Below are positions 25,398-36,734 of a stretch of DNA of 64,000 nucleotides, one piece after another; within the stretch, counting starts at the first letter, position 1, and every line of letters starts with the position of its first letter. Source of the stretch: Schistocerca nitens (taxonomy: Eukaryota > Arthropoda > Insecta > Orthoptera > Acrididae); NCBI RefSeq assembly GCF_023898315.1, contig NC_064616.1:645416974-645480973 (forward strand). The letters are read 5' to 3'. Made by a program: the position numbers and the translations under genes. Below the pieces are notes generated by a model, which was not told where the DNA came from, searched no databases, and saw nothing but the letters and a program-made list of their open reading frames with translations.

Positions 25398-26171
25398 AAA
25401 TGTAACACAGGCCAGGTCAAAACTCTACTGTTCAATAGCACACAACTAAAGGCTCCAAAGACTAGCAAGAGACTAGCTAGCAAGAGCCAGGCTGTGGTAT
25501 TTACTGGCATCCTCTCAACACTGGCCAGCTCCCCATGACATGCTGGTGACAGTGCTTCGCACAGAAGCAAAATGTGGCTGGTATACGTAGCCCAATTACC
25601 TATGATGTGTTCTCCCTATCGATAGTCAGGCTCAGTGGGGAATCAAAATAACTTTTGGGGCAGCATTGTAACAATCTCCTTGTGCTTTGCACTTTTAAAA
25701 GTGATCTTACCAATTAGATTTCACATCACTGAGGAATTTTACCACTGATTCAAAGTTTTCTATATATGTTTTTACTGGTAAGAGGGTGTCTAACCCTGCA
25801 ACTCTTTCTTAAAAATGGCATAATATTTAGCAAATGTATAACTATCTCATTATCATAGGCAGTATCTTTGTGTAGGTCACACTAGATTTTATGAATATAC
25901 ATTTTTAATGCAAGTGTATAAGATGCATACTCTGCCAAATTTGCCTTGTTCAAGTGAACATTAAGAAAAAGAGACATCATTTACCAAAAGAAGTAGCTAC
26001 ACAATGTGTCTCAACATAACGGCACATTTACATCTTCAAAATGTGGAACACTTGCACTTTTACAACACTTTATCTATTACTTTTCAAAATAATCCTTCTG
26101 TGTTGTTGAATCAAACAATGAAAGAGACTGTTGAGAGAAAGTGAGCTCTGTCAGTAAGTAGTGAAATTCTA
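25398..26171. other. No gene recognised
   Basis: Intron sequence with no recognisable gene or repeat, ending at the TA duplication of the mariner. Confidence 0.5.
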
Positions 26172-27505
26172 CAAGGGTTGTTTTTTTAAGTAAGGACCGT
26201 TTTTATTTTTAAAAAAAGATACAAATACTTTTGTAAAAAAACTTTTATTTTTCTGATTCTACACACTTTTACCTATTTTTCTACATAGTTACCTTGTTTA
26301 TTTAAGTACTTGTCATACCGTACAACAAAGTTTTTAATTCCCTCTTCAAAGAATTCGGCCGCCTGCTCCGACAGCCGAGAGTTCACGGCCACTTTCACTT
26401 CATCGTCGTCATTGAAGCGCTGCCCGCCTAGATGGTGTTTCAGGTACCGGAAAAGGTGAAAATCGCTAGGAGCAAGGTCGGGGCTGTATGGTGCATGGTT
26501 CGAAACTTCCCAGTCAAAAGAATCAATCAAATCCCGAGTCTTTTGAGAGGTGTGAGGCCCAGCGTTATCGTGCAGGAGCAAAACTCCTTTTGTCAGCATG
26601 CCGCGCCTTTTGTTTTGAATTGCTCTGCGGAGCTTCTTTAGAGTTGCACAGTAGGCATCTGAGTTGATTGTCATTCCTCGTGGCATAAAGTCCACTAGCA
26701 AAACACCACGCCGGTCCCAGAACACAGTTGCCATAATCTTGCGCTTTGACAGCGTCTGTTTGGCTTTGACCTTGACGGGTGAGGTTGTGTGTCGCCATTC
26801 CATCGATTGTCGCTTGCTTTCGGGAGTGATATGGGATACCTATGTTTCATCTCCAGTGACAATTTGACTCAACATGTCATCCCCTTCTTCCTCGTAACGA
26901 ATCAAAAAGTCCAATGAAGTGGCAAATCTCTTCCCTTTGTGGTCCTCTGTGAGGAGTCTGGGTACCCACCGAGAACACAGTTTCTTAAAGTTTAGGTTTT
27001 CAGACACAATTTTGTACAAAACTGATCTTGAAACTTGTGGAAATTCCAAAGAAAGAGTGGAAATTGTGAATCTTCCGTCCTCACGAATCTTTGTTTCGAC
27101 TGCAGCCACCAAATCATCAGTGATCACAGAGGGCCGGCCTGAGCGTTCTTCGTCATGGATGTTTTGACGGCCATTTATAAACTCTCTAACCCATTGACAC
27201 ACTTTACCTTCACTCATTGCATTCAAGCCATAAACTTCTGTTAACTGACGAAGAATTTCTGCAGCTGATAGGCTTCTCGCAGTCAAAAAACGTATCACTG
27301 ACCGTATCTCTTATGCGGTGGGCGATTCAATAATCGTAAACATTATAAAGTAGCACAGCGATGCGTACACGTCAGCTACAGAGCTGCAACTTGCATCAGT
27401 GTGAACGGGAAAGATGCTGGCAAGTGGCGCGGTGGCTTGTTGTGGCGTCCGCGCGAACTACGGGACTATACGCGCGAACGGCCCTTACTTAAAAAACAAC
27501 CCTCG
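26172..27505 (-). mobile_element. Mariner (DD34D) element, nearly intact
   Basis: A 1,334-bp element with terminal inverted repeats (right end, minus strand: CGAGGGTTGTTTTTTAAGTA; left end CAAGGGTTGTTTTTTTAAGT) and TA duplications at 26170-26171 and 27506-27507. Length, terminal repeats and transposase all fit a full-length mariner. The transposase is on the minus strand and is broken only by two in-frame stops. It is the best-preserved DNA transposon in the window. Confidence 0.95.
26273..27343 (-). pseudogene. Mariner DD34D transposase with two in-frame stops
   Basis: Begins at the ATG at 27343 (MFTIIESPTA), then a TAA stop, then EIRSVIRFLTARSLSAAEIL, the N-terminal helix-turn-helix. The DNA-binding part continues to about 27000. 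The catalytic core has VTGDET (first Asp), LLHDNAGPH (second Asp) and SPDLAPSDFH (third Asp), and exactly 34 residues separate the second and third. A second stop, TAG, follows VTGDET at the place where mariners usually have tryptophan, so it is one base from TGG. The frame continues VSHITPESKRQ and ends near 26273. About 355 codons in all, the usual length. Apart from the two stops no frameshift is seen. Confidence 0.92.
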
Positions 27506-27507
27506 TA

Positions 27508-28062
27508 ATAGTAAATGTATAATGTTTACTTGGAATTTGCTTTCTCTGAATTCAGATGAATCTCATAGCATCCAGGTTGTCATTAAGGCATGGGGGAAAG
27601 CAAGAATTCAGAGACAACTCGCATAAATCAAAACAGTAGTCTGGCCTCAGTAATGAAATGATTGGAGGGGACAAGGCTTCATTTGGTATTCGTTACCAAA
27701 ATATGTGCTTTCTTACCAAGGAGCAGTGTCCTTGTAACACTGAGACACAATTTTTGTGCAAAAATTTACGACAGAGGAAAGGAATGCAGGGTTATGCTTC
27801 ATTTGTAACGTCAGCTTGGTGATAGTGGGAAAACAGAGATGTTTGAAGGATTATTATCCCATCAGCATTGAAGTTCTGCACTTTAGTGCCATTCAAAGTG
27901 GAGAGAATCTTTCCCAATGCGACAAATATTTTCACAAACAAAAAACAGGCTTTTCATTTCACTGCACCTTGTATTACCATCTGTGTTAGAAACTGCTAAT
28001 GAAATATTAATCTGTAAGCAGTTACTACCTAATACTGGATTCTTCCTCTCAAATGTTCCAAA

Positions 28063-28063
<1 letters not shown>
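27508..28063. other. No gene recognised
   Basis: Intron sequence between the mariner and the GT/GA microsatellite; nothing recognised. Confidence 0.5.

Positions 28064-28142
<79 letters not shown>
28064..28142. repeat. Compound (GT)n(GA)n microsatellite
   Basis: About 17 GT units pass directly into about 22 GA units. Same style as the compound repeat at 1732-1833. Confidence 0.97.
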
Positions 28143-28146
<4 letters not shown>

Positions 28147-28319
28147 CAGGGGATTTCTCATCTCACATCCAGGAATCACATCTTTGTGTTGGCTGTTTAT
28201 GAGAAGATTGTGTTGTACCTTCTACAAGAAGTAGTATCTACCAGCATGTGCTGGAATTCATCAGTAGCAGAGTGGTGACCTACTGAAGTTGCAGTTTATT
28301 ATTCTGCAATATTTCAGCT

Positions 28320-29110
28320 TGTGTTAGTTGGGATACCATGACTGCCATGCTAGCAGCCCCACATGACAAGCACCCACGAGGACAGACATACTGTTAACTC
28401 AGCTGTGCAGATCGAATAGCTCCATCATGTACCTTGGGTCCAGATATGAGTTTGTCTGCATCAAGATACATATCCACATGGATAGTGTGAGAATGCTTGG
28501 AGTGCCAGGGACTGTCAGTATGGCAATCACTGTTGTGGCTTCCCTTGATGTGGTAGCAAAGAGATGCATGCTGACGGTGTGTCCACCAGTGACACTGGAC
28601 ACAGTATGGAGGCTCCAATGAGAGTGAACATTGCTTAATTGCATTCCTCACCATGAAGGTAGAGCATCATGTGCAACTGTGCCATTGGGTACACAACGTG
28701 ATCATCTCTGGTTTGCATAGCTGGTAATTTGGATGACTGGTATTACATTTCTGACATGTTAAAACTGGTGTCTGTGGGCTATCTTTGTGGTCTCCATGAC
28801 ATTATCTTTCAACAAGATGACGCAGACCACAAGTTGGTGTACCGTCTTCAGCTACCTCGATATAGAGGTCACTTTACTGTTCTCTCCAGACCTCTCACCC
28901 ATGGGAAACATTTGGCCATATGTCGCTGAGAGACTCAAATGTCACCACTTGTGAGCAATTATGATTAATGACCTCTAGCATAGAGCTGAATCAGCATGGA
29001 AAGATGTACCCATATCTGTCATCCAAGCTCAGTTTGATTCAATGGCCAGCCAAGTAAGAACCACTGTTGCTGCCAGAGGTGCTAATTCTAGTACTTAATT
29101 TCACACTCTG
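28320..29110 (+). pseudogene. Tc1-like transposase relic
   Basis: Decayed transposase, no intact frame. Around 28790-28830 the plus strand reads DIIFQQDDADHK, the strand holding the second catalytic aspartate. Around 28890-28930 it reads LSRPLTHGKHLAI in one frame and SPDLSPMGNIWPYVAERL in another; the latter matches the third catalytic region, with M in place of the usual I and G in place of the acidic residue's neighbourhood. It then reads AWKDVPISVIQAQFDSMASQ, the C-terminal end. Terminal inverted repeats not found. Confidence 0.7.
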
Positions 29111-29389
29111 TACACCCCAAAATGACCTACAAATTTAATTACACATCCTTTTTTATTATAATGTACACACGCACACACAAAACACATATAACTTTTCACT
29201 GATTTGCTATTCTTCATAGTTCTCCAATTTTAGTCACCAGCAATGTATTTTTAATGTACATTTACCACATTGCAGTGCACATTTCCCATATTTTAGTGTA
29301 TGGTTTTTAATTTTTTGTGCATAAATGCATGCATATTTTAGTTATTTTTAGCACATATCAATCTACCGCCCTCGCTTATCATCATTATA

Positions 29390-30850
29390 CACACATCAAA
29401 AAAAGTTTTGCATCACCTCAGTTCTGAGAGTTCTGGAACCTGTATAGAAAATTGGAATAGGGATCAACATAAACATCATTCCTGCCCTTTTTATTGCTCA
29501 CAAAAACCACACATTGCATGTTGTTCCACCATGCAGCAAGACCTTCAGATGTGGTGGCCCAGACTGCTGTACACACCGGTACTTCTACTACCCAGCAGCA
29601 CGTCCTTTTGCATTAATGCATGCCTGTATTCGTCGTGGCATACTATCCACAAGTTCATCAAGGCACTGTTGGTCCAGATTGTCCCACTCCTCAATGACAA
29701 TTCAGCGTAGATGTCTCAGAGTGGTTGGTGGGTCACGTTTTCCATGAACAGCCCTTTTCAATCTATTCCAGGCATGTTCAATAGGGTTCACGTCTGGAGA
29801 ACATGCTGGCCACTATAGTCGAGTGATGTCGTTATCCTGAAGGAAGTCATTCACAAGATGTGCACAATGGGGGCAAGAATTGTCATCCACGAAGATGAAT
29901 GACTTGCCAATATGCTGCCAATATGGTTGCACTATCGGTCGGAGGATGGCATTCACGTATCGTACAGCTGTTATGGCGCCTTCCATGACCACCAGCGGCG
30001 TACATCGGCCCCACATAATGCTACCCCAAAACAGCAGGGAACCTCCACTTTCCTGAACTTGCTGGACAGTATGTCTAAGGCGTTCAGCCTGACCAGGTTC
30101 TCCCAACACGTCTCCGACAGTTGTCTGGCTGAAGGCATATGTGACACTTATTGGTGAAGAGAACATGATGCCAATCCTGAGCAGTCCATTTGGCATGTTG
30201 TTGGGCCTATCTGTACCGCGTTGCATGGAGTTGTGGTTGCAAAGATGGACCTTGCTATGGACGTCGAGAGTGAAGTTGCGCATCATGCAGCCTATTGAGC
30301 ACAGTTTAAGTCATAGCACGACGACCTGTGGCTGCACAAAAAGCATTATTCAAAATGGTAGCATTGCTGTCACGGTTCCTCCAAGCCATAATCCGTAGGT
30401 AGCAGTCATCCACTGCAGTAGTAGCCCTTGGGCGGCCTGAGTGAGGCATCTCATTGACAGTTCCTGTGTCTCTGTATCTCCTCCATGTCCGAACAACATT
30501 GCTTTGGTTCACTCCGAGACGCCTGGACACTTCCCTTGTTGAAAGCCCTTCCTGGCACAAAGTAACAATGCAGACACGATTGAACTGCAGTACTGACCAT
30601 CTAGGCATGGTTGAACTACAAACAACATGGGCCGTGTACCTCCTTCCTGGTGGAATGACTGGAACTGATCAGCTGTCATACCCTCTCTGTCTAATAGGCA
30701 CTGCTCATGCATGGTTGTTTATCTCTTTGGGCTGGTTTAGTGGCATATCTGAACAGTCAAAGGGACTGTGTCTGTGATACAATATCCAGTCAATGTCTAT
30801 CTTCAGGAGTTCTGGGAACCGGGGTGTTGCAAAACTTTTTTTGATGTGTG
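29390..30850 (-). mobile_element. Full-length Tc1-like element
   Basis: A 1,461-bp element with near-identical ends (CACACATCAAAAAAAGTTTT at each end) and TA duplications at 29388-29389 and 30851-30852. Similarity of the two ends extends inward for about 50 bp (agttctggaacc versus agttctgggaacc). The coding region is on the minus strand and carries several stops. Confidence 0.93.
29560..30608 (-). pseudogene. Tc1-like transposase, damaged
   Basis: Starts MPRWSVLQFNRVCIVTLCQE at 30608, a paired-like helix-turn-helix region, and stays open to about 30306 (VNQSNVVRTWRRYRDTGTV). It is then broken by stops. The first catalytic stretch reads VLFTNKCHICL, where the usual aspartate is replaced by asparagine. 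The second reads FIFVDDNSCPH. A stop sits just before WPACSPDVNPIEH, which leads to the third acidic position. The C-terminal end reads EEWDNLDQQCLDELVDSMPR. No active enzyme is expected. Confidence 0.88.
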
Positions 30851-30852
30851 TA

Positions 30853-31716
30853 GAAATTTTTTGTCAATTAAAATTAGCACAGCTATTCAAACTTGGGAAC
30901 TACTAGCACCATTTTGTTCAGGATATATGTGACTAGCAATTAAATGTAGAAAATAAGAATTAAAAACATGCCAGGTTAGGCAGTATGTCATCAGTGCAAA
31001 AACAGGACAATTATGGATCAGAGCAGTACTTTAAGTTGTGAACTTAAATGCCAATTAATTTTATAAGCAGTTGTAATAGTGATCAAAAGCATTTACTGTG
31101 ACATTACTGAAGAGTCGTGAATCCAAGAATTAATTATTAACATCTTTACAAGAACCATAATTTTCAACTAAAATTCTAACAAAAGCTGTATAACATTTCT
31201 GCAGTAAATGATGTGTGATTACTGTGAATGGGTAGTCAAGTTATTTCCATTTCCATTAAGTTATTGGCAGAAATGCAAGGTAGCAACCATAACGAAGATT
31301 CGTAAGATCACAGTGAATTCTTTGTCAACTGTATGGTGGTTTGTTCCCTACCCCCTCTTTCCTTTTTACAGTTCATTATTTTCAATACAAGCCTCCCAAC
31401 TTTATTTCATTCTCTCCTCATTTCATTTCAATAAATGTGGCAAATGGATGAAGTTGATAAGAGTAAGAAAAAAATGACCACAAAAGAAGTGTACCAGAAT
31501 TTTGGAAATAACCCACATCTATCTAATTGTTACATCATGGTATACTACTACACTGTAAGGAGAGAGTCGCATAAGGTTAGAACAAATTCTTCACTTTTAC
31601 GCTAAAAATGGTATCACGGTTGCCAATTTATCGTTTAGTTATTGACAGAAACTTTCATGATAAACCTCATTCTCAGCCAACAAGCTGAAAAAGTATTTTT
31701 TTTTTATTTTACTTAC
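30853..31716. other. Intron sequence, nothing recognised
   Basis: Sequence just downstream of PH exon 31717-31889. No repeat or coding block recognised. Confidence 0.55.
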
Positions 31717-31889
31717 CTCGCCATTAATGTAAAACTCCTTGTGCTGCTAATGATACTGAACTCATTATGGAATTCCTCGGCCTGTGGTGTAGTAACCTTC
31801 ATGCCTCCAAGAGGGAGCTCTGAATTTACTTTTAGCCCTGATGCCAGTCCTGACCCATAGTATGATGTGTACAGCAGGCAATCATTCAG
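31717..31889 (-). CDS. FGD6: FGD-like RhoGEF exon: core of PH domain
   Basis: Encodes 57 codons plus two bases: LNDCLLYTSYYGSG, then VNSELPLGGMKVTTPQ, then NEFSIISSTRSFTLMAR, the central strands of an FGD-type PH domain. The acceptor is tactttttcag and the donor is gtaagt, both strong. The upstream exon (63388-63525) ends in phase 0 with PRYFIL, giving the continuous strand PRYFIL-LNDCLLYTS. The downstream exon (10331-10469) supplies the last base of the arginine codon. The LPLGGMKV stretch, followed by a polar loop and an FxI strand, is the FGD5/FGD6 style of PH domain. The domain binds phosphoinositides and assists the DH domain. Confidence 0.93.
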
Positions 31890-32704
31890 CTGAAAAAGTA
31901 TAATGTAACTTCTATACATTGACACTTCTGATAACTGCCATGCAAAAATATATTTCAGATTGATTACAATATGCTTAGAAGCGATATTCAGAAAAGTTTC
32001 ACTGTAACAATTGTTCACTGTTCTGAAAACAACCATAAAATTACTCAGAACACTTGAAGGAAGAAAGTGCAGCATATCTGACGTGATTATTATTATTATT
32101 ATTGTTGTTGTTGTTGTTGTCGTTGCTGTTGTTGTTGATATTATCCAAAAAATGAATAATACTTCCTTAAACTTACTAATTATCTGCATCAACACAATAA
32201 TTATACACTATTATTCACTGATATAACAAACATATAGCCTCGTTGCTAGGTGTACTATTAGTAGAAGATTCTTATTTCTTATCTTGTTGTTTACAGAGTC
32301 GTTTCTGTCCTGACCTGAAGTTGGCAACTAATATCTAAGTAAAAAAGTACCATGCTCCATTAGAGCTGGCACAATGAGGAAATCCCACAAAGCTTTCTTG
32401 GGCAAAGTCTTGGTGAAGGTGGTCTTCACTGCCTTTGCCGAACTCTTATAAAGTCTCAAGATATGTTTCTCCACTCCATTTCCAGCCCGGTTCAGTAACA
32501 GTACCCCAATTTTCAAGTAAAAGGGCAGTCTATGTGCCACGTATTTATTTTAAAATTGATGCAGTCATGAAATATAAAACTGAAATCCAGAAAAGATAGA
32601 AGGAATTTTTATAAAACTGTATCTAAAACAGGTACCTACTAGAATGGACTTTCCGTGTGGGTATGAAGAACCTACCCATAGTTATTAGACAGTCACACTC
32701 ACCA
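31890..32704. other. Intron; (ATT)n(GTT)n at 32086-32138
   Basis: Intron upstream of the PH core exon. Contains a compound ATT/GTT microsatellite. Otherwise nothing recognised. Confidence 0.55.
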
Positions 32705-33010
32705 AATCATACAGAAAACCGGTGTGCGGATAGTCTTGCGGTGAACAGGCATACTGCATAATGCTAAAAATAACTGCACTATGCAGCATGTTGGCTGTGA
32801 CAGGGAGCCACTGAATTCGATTCCCAGTACTGAGAGCGATTTTTCTTTGGTAGGAGGACTGGACTGGGGTATACTGAGCATCTTAAGGTCAACTGAGGAG
32901 CTTCTTGAATGGGAAGTAGCAATTCTAAGTTCAAGAAAGCTGACAATGACCAGGAGAATGGTGTGCTGATCCCAAGCCCTTCCACATGACATCCGATGAC
33001 ACCACTGGAA
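32705..33010 (+). mobile_element. SINE with tRNA-like B-box (fourth family)
   Basis: A B-box-like attcgattcccag lies at about 32817-32830 after a tRNA-like spacing. The body then carries aactgaggagcttcttgaat, gggaagtagcaattct and tgacaatgaccaggagaat, blocks I recognise from an orthopteran SINE family. Ends and target duplication not resolved. Moderately old. Confidence 0.55.
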
Positions 33011-33450
33011 GATTGTGGAGCTTTGCTTTGCATGCTTTTAATGGATCTTGGTTAAGAGCTTGAAGCCAGTCTTTCAGATAATAACTGAACTGTGATGGTA
33101 CATCAGATTCTTTGCTTATTTGCAAATTACTCTTTTCTTGTTGTGTTTCATAACGTTCACTCCATAAATCAAATTTGGTTCACCCCATGTCCTGCAATAT
33201 ATCTATGTTTTCATCCATTCTCACTGACAATCGTTTCAACAACTGCAAGCAAATCCTTGATGGTATTCACTGCCTTTGTACATGCTGAAGCATTATGAAA
33301 GTGTATGTTCCTGAACCTATGATTGAACAATGTTGATATGGGTAATATGTTAACTTGTTCAGTGGTAATGAGCACTTTTTGATTTATGTTATGGTATAAC
33401 TCTTCAGGTTATCTCCAATAGTCTGTACTGGTCTGGCTGCACAATAGATA
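33011..33450. other. Intron sequence, nothing recognised
   Basis: Nothing recognised between the SINE and the mariner; ends at the TA duplication 33449-33450. Confidence 0.5.
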
Positions 33451-33559
33451 CAAAGGGTGCTAGGAAAGTTTTGCAATACAGCTTTATTTATTTAATTTTT
33501 TCACAGTAATTTCTGCCATATTGAATACACCTCTCCATCCTCCAAAACCAATCCCTAAA

Positions 33560-34665
33560 CTAGTTCTCCCAAGTTTCTGTAGGGAGAAAGGCACACTCGT
33601 TGTCCCAAGCCCTCAGGAAGTCATCATCACTTGAAAACTGCCCTCCTTTCAGCTTCATTCTCACATATGGGAACAGTGCGAAGTTACGAGGAGTAAGGTC
33701 TGGACTGTAAGGAGGGTACTCAAGGAGTTTCAGACCTGTACCCCACAAACATTTGGTGTGTACTTTGGCATGGTGAGATGGAGCATTGTCGTGATGGAGG
33801 AACCAAGTGTTCATTCTTGTCTTCGGTCGCAGGTTCTTCAAAGATTGGATGACTTTGGGCAGGCAGTGTTCAGTGTACCACTTAGCTGTGACTTTCTTCT
33901 GTGTATCCAAAACAACATGCTCCACAATTCCATTCAATTTGGAAAAAAACAGCTATCATTTTCTTCTTTACTGATTGGGATTTTCCAACAGCCATGGGTG
34001 TGTCATTATCTTCAAAGACCAAAACTTTGTTTTGAGTCTTAGTTGGCACATCATAATGCCAATTCTCATCACCTGTCATGATGCTATTCACATATTTAGA
34101 CTGTCCCTTAGAAAACTTCCTTAACATCTCCTGGCACCAAGTCATATGGTGTGTCATCTGCTCTTCTGTCAACCTATGCAGCACCCAGAGGCAACAGAGT
34201 TTCTTTACTTGCAAATGATGATGTAGAATTGAACGAATTATTGATGCGTTTAGCCCTAAGATCTCCTCTATCTGCTTATAGGTTACTCGCCAGTTGGTTG
34301 GGTTGGGTTGTTTGGGGGAGGAGACCAGACAGCGAGGTCATTGGTCTCATCGGATTAGGGAAGGACGGGGAAGGAAGTCGGCCATGCCCTTTCAAAGGAA
34401 CCATCCAGGTACTTTGTCTGAAGTGATTTAGAGAAATCACGGGTAACCTAAATCAGGATAGCTGGATGCGGGATTGAACCGTTGTCACTTGCCAGCCTTC
34501 GTCTAACATCTTCCTCACAGCATCAATGTTTTAACTGATGATCGTTGCCTTCCCATCCTCTCAGCATCCTCCAGAGTAAAATTTCCTCTTTGGTATTCTC
34601 TGTGCCACCTGAATACAGTTGTACGATGTGGACACACATCACCGAATGCAAGTCATTTGGTCTGG
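33560..34665 (-). pseudogene. Mariner transposase, damaged and SINE-interrupted
   Basis: Right of the SINE the frame reads GDVCPHRTTVFRWHREYQRG, the first helix-turn-helix. Left of the SINE it resumes with VTYKQIEEILGLNASIIRSI and CCLWVLHRLTEEQM. The catalytic part shows IMTGDENW (first Asp), WFLHHDNAPSHH (second Asp) and YSPDLTPRNFALFP. In the last the third catalytic position is Asn instead of Asp, 34 residues after the second. The frame changes near 33890-33930. Ends with WDNECAFLPTETWEN. Inactive by substitution, frameshift and insertion. Confidence 0.9.
34295..34483 (-). mobile_element. Conserved-core SINE, copy nested in mariner
   Basis: Shares with the copies at 10778 and 53773 the tail gttgggttgtttgggggag, gagaccagacagcgaggtc, ccctttcaaagg and aacctaaatcagga. 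An imperfect 13-bp direct repeat flanks it (gttactcgccagt at 34282-34294 and gtcacttgccagc at 34484-34496, 10 of 13 identical). It inserted after the mariner. Confidence 0.88.
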
Positions 34666-34880
34666 TCTATGTTTAAACCACGCGCGAAGTTGTACCACAA
34701 ACCGGCCCATATTTCACTTCGTGACCACGATGCCATAGCAAGCACTTCAAACTAACCCTGCTAGTGAACAGCTGCACCCACAGACTTGGCACAGTGCCTA
34801 CAAAGCAAGTATGAAGTATTCTCAGAACATAGCGATTTATTGTTGCGTTGTATTGCATAACTTTACTAGTTCCCTTTGTA

Positions 34881-35327
34881 TTTTAATATTCAACATACTA
34901 GTTATTAGCATTACATTATTCCTTACAATGTACTTTCCTATGCAGAAGTAGCCACTTCTATAGATCACAGAACGTCAAAACCATCTTGCAGATTTACAGT
35001 ATCTGCAGCTGTTAGCATGGGTGGGGTATTAGCATGGCACTTATCTATACCACATTGTTTCAGTCCACATATCTTCAAGAGTGTTCAACTGGTCCCATTC
35101 TGAATATTATTTTTGAAGTAGTTCTGAATAACTTAAAATTGGTTTTCCAGCACCCACTTGAAGTTATGTCTCCATCATACTTTGCATTAAAGTGCAATGA
35201 CTTTCAGTAGAGTTAAAAAGCTTTCATTCCCTACAATTTGAAAACCTTGTGCAACTTTACAAATCATGAACATAATTGCTTTACACAAGCATACACCTTT
35301 CATTCCAGTTTCAGAAGCATATCACCA
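34881..35327. other. Intron sequence, nothing recognised
   Basis: AT-rich, no gene or repeat recognised. Confidence 0.5.
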
Positions 35328-35570
35328 TGAACTATGGGACACAACATATGGCATAGTGGTTAGTGTCACTGGTTGGCACGTTATAGGTATCAGTTCAACC
35401 CTGACTGCCTGCAATTATTTTGTATTTATAATTTCTGGAATGTTCTTGAAATAGATAATGTTCTGACTGTATGTTGGTGTCAATAATAAACATGCTTTCA
35501 GCTCTAAATGTTGTACTTCACTGACAACCCTGCCTTTGGATTTCAACTTGATTGTAGTTTCGACACGACA
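35328..35570 (+). repeat. 5' LTR of Gypsy-type element, with tRNA-like boxes
   Basis: Begins TGAACTATGGG, ends GACACGACA. It matches, with indels, the repeat at 58126-58320 (tggcatagtggttagtgtca versus tggcgtagagatttgtgtca; ttcaaccctgac versus ttcaaacctgac; tttctggaatgttctt in both). Its 3' part (gttggtgtcaataataaac, atgttgtacttcactgac) also matches 62875-62995. It contains an A-box match (tggcatagtgg) and a B-box-like agttcaaccct at tRNA-like spacing. An internal segment present in the right copy is deleted here. Boundaries are inferred from the TG...CA rule. Confidence 0.65.
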
Positions 35571-35689
35571 GTGTGTGGTAGAGACACTGGGTAATTCAAA
35601 CGATTGATGTAATTTCGACAATGTAAAATCTGTCATCTGAAAGGACAGGAACTAGAATAAAAGCAGTACATCATTCCTAAGATCTATAT

Positions 35690-36430
35690 ATACCAGGAGG
35701 CAGATGGATTCCAAAGTAGCAGTAAGGCATGCATCAGTACATTCCAGAGACTCTGGTCAAGACCTGACAAAATGGATGAACAGGTGGGATGCCAACAAGT
35801 TTGGTAAATGTGTACTTTTACTTGGACAGCACAGCCCAACAGTGGTGTGAGAACAATGGAGAGAAGCTGGTATGAATTCCAGGCTGAAGTGAAGAAGTAG
35901 TTTGGCGACAAACAGCAGCAAGTCCACTTAGCAGGAGAACAATTGAAGAACAGAGCCCAACACCAAGGGGAACAACAGTCATATATACAGAATATTTTGA
36001 ACCCTATGCAAATTGTAAAACCGAGCATGAGAATGTCGTCCCTATGGTATTTATGGAAGATCACCATGAGCTCATCTCTCTCATATGCAAGATGGAAAGG
36101 GAAGAGGCACAGCAGTATATGGCAGCCAGGAATGTCAGACCAAGTACACAAGTGATAGCATGCACCAGTGTCCACCCAATACATCATGAGGGAATAGAGA
36201 ATATCAATAAAGGCATATCTATGACACCAATCTCCACCACCAGTCAAACATGCTGTGAAGAATGGATGTTGTCAACCCAAATTTATTCAGCAACCAACCA
36301 ACGCATACTCCTACACAAAGTACATTGCACCACAGAAAACAGACATTTGGTGTATGGTGTATGGAGAACAACACACCAGTATACTGACACTGTGGTTGCT
36401 CTAGGCATATTGTATGCTACTGCAGAATGA
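35690..36430 (+). pseudogene. Gypsy-type Gag region, degraded
   Basis: Frame-shifting gag. Recognisable parts are DLTKWMNRWDANKFG near 35765-35810, then LAGEQLKNRAQHQGEQQSYI near 35925-35985, then a LISLICKMEREEAQQYMAA block near 36070-36125. These follow the order of an insect Gypsy Gag in which an AEERLKTRAQ-like helix precedes a charged basic region. Several stops. No zinc knuckle was identified. Confidence 0.65.
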
Positions 36431-36734
36431 GATGACCAGTGTTCGATGACTATTACGCCACAAGACATCAACCATCAAAAAACTACTATTCACGCTGGCC
36501 TACTGTAGACCATTACAGTCTACCTGTGGGATGAAGCCCATCATTGCAGCCTGGACATGCTCCCCAATATACCATAGCTTTTCCCCATCATCATAAAAAG
36601 GTACCAGCTGCCTGCCTAGCCACTGAATACAGGAAAAGCATACCACATATGGAAGTGAGACCACCACGGATGAAAATCATCTATGTACGACAGTCACCAA
36701 GATATCAGGGACTCTCACTAATATCATCAATGGC

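Larger units (their letters stand above)
33451..34878 (-). mobile_element. Mariner element interrupted by a SINE
   Basis: Terminal inverted repeats of about 33 bp: left CAAAGGGTGCTAGGAAAGTT; right end, read on the minus strand, CAAAGGGAACTAGTAAAGTT. TA duplications at 33449-33450 and 34879-34880. The coding strand is minus. A SINE (34295-34483) splits the transposase between its DNA-binding and catalytic parts. Total 1,428 bp, of which about 200 are the SINE and its duplication. Confidence 0.92.

Noticed and set aside
27883-28278. Open frames across the GT/GA repeat
   Set aside because: Repeat translations; no domain or splice context.
35684-36247. 187-codon minus-strand frame rich in Cys and Trp
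   Set aside because: It is the antisense of the Gypsy Gag region on the plus strand.
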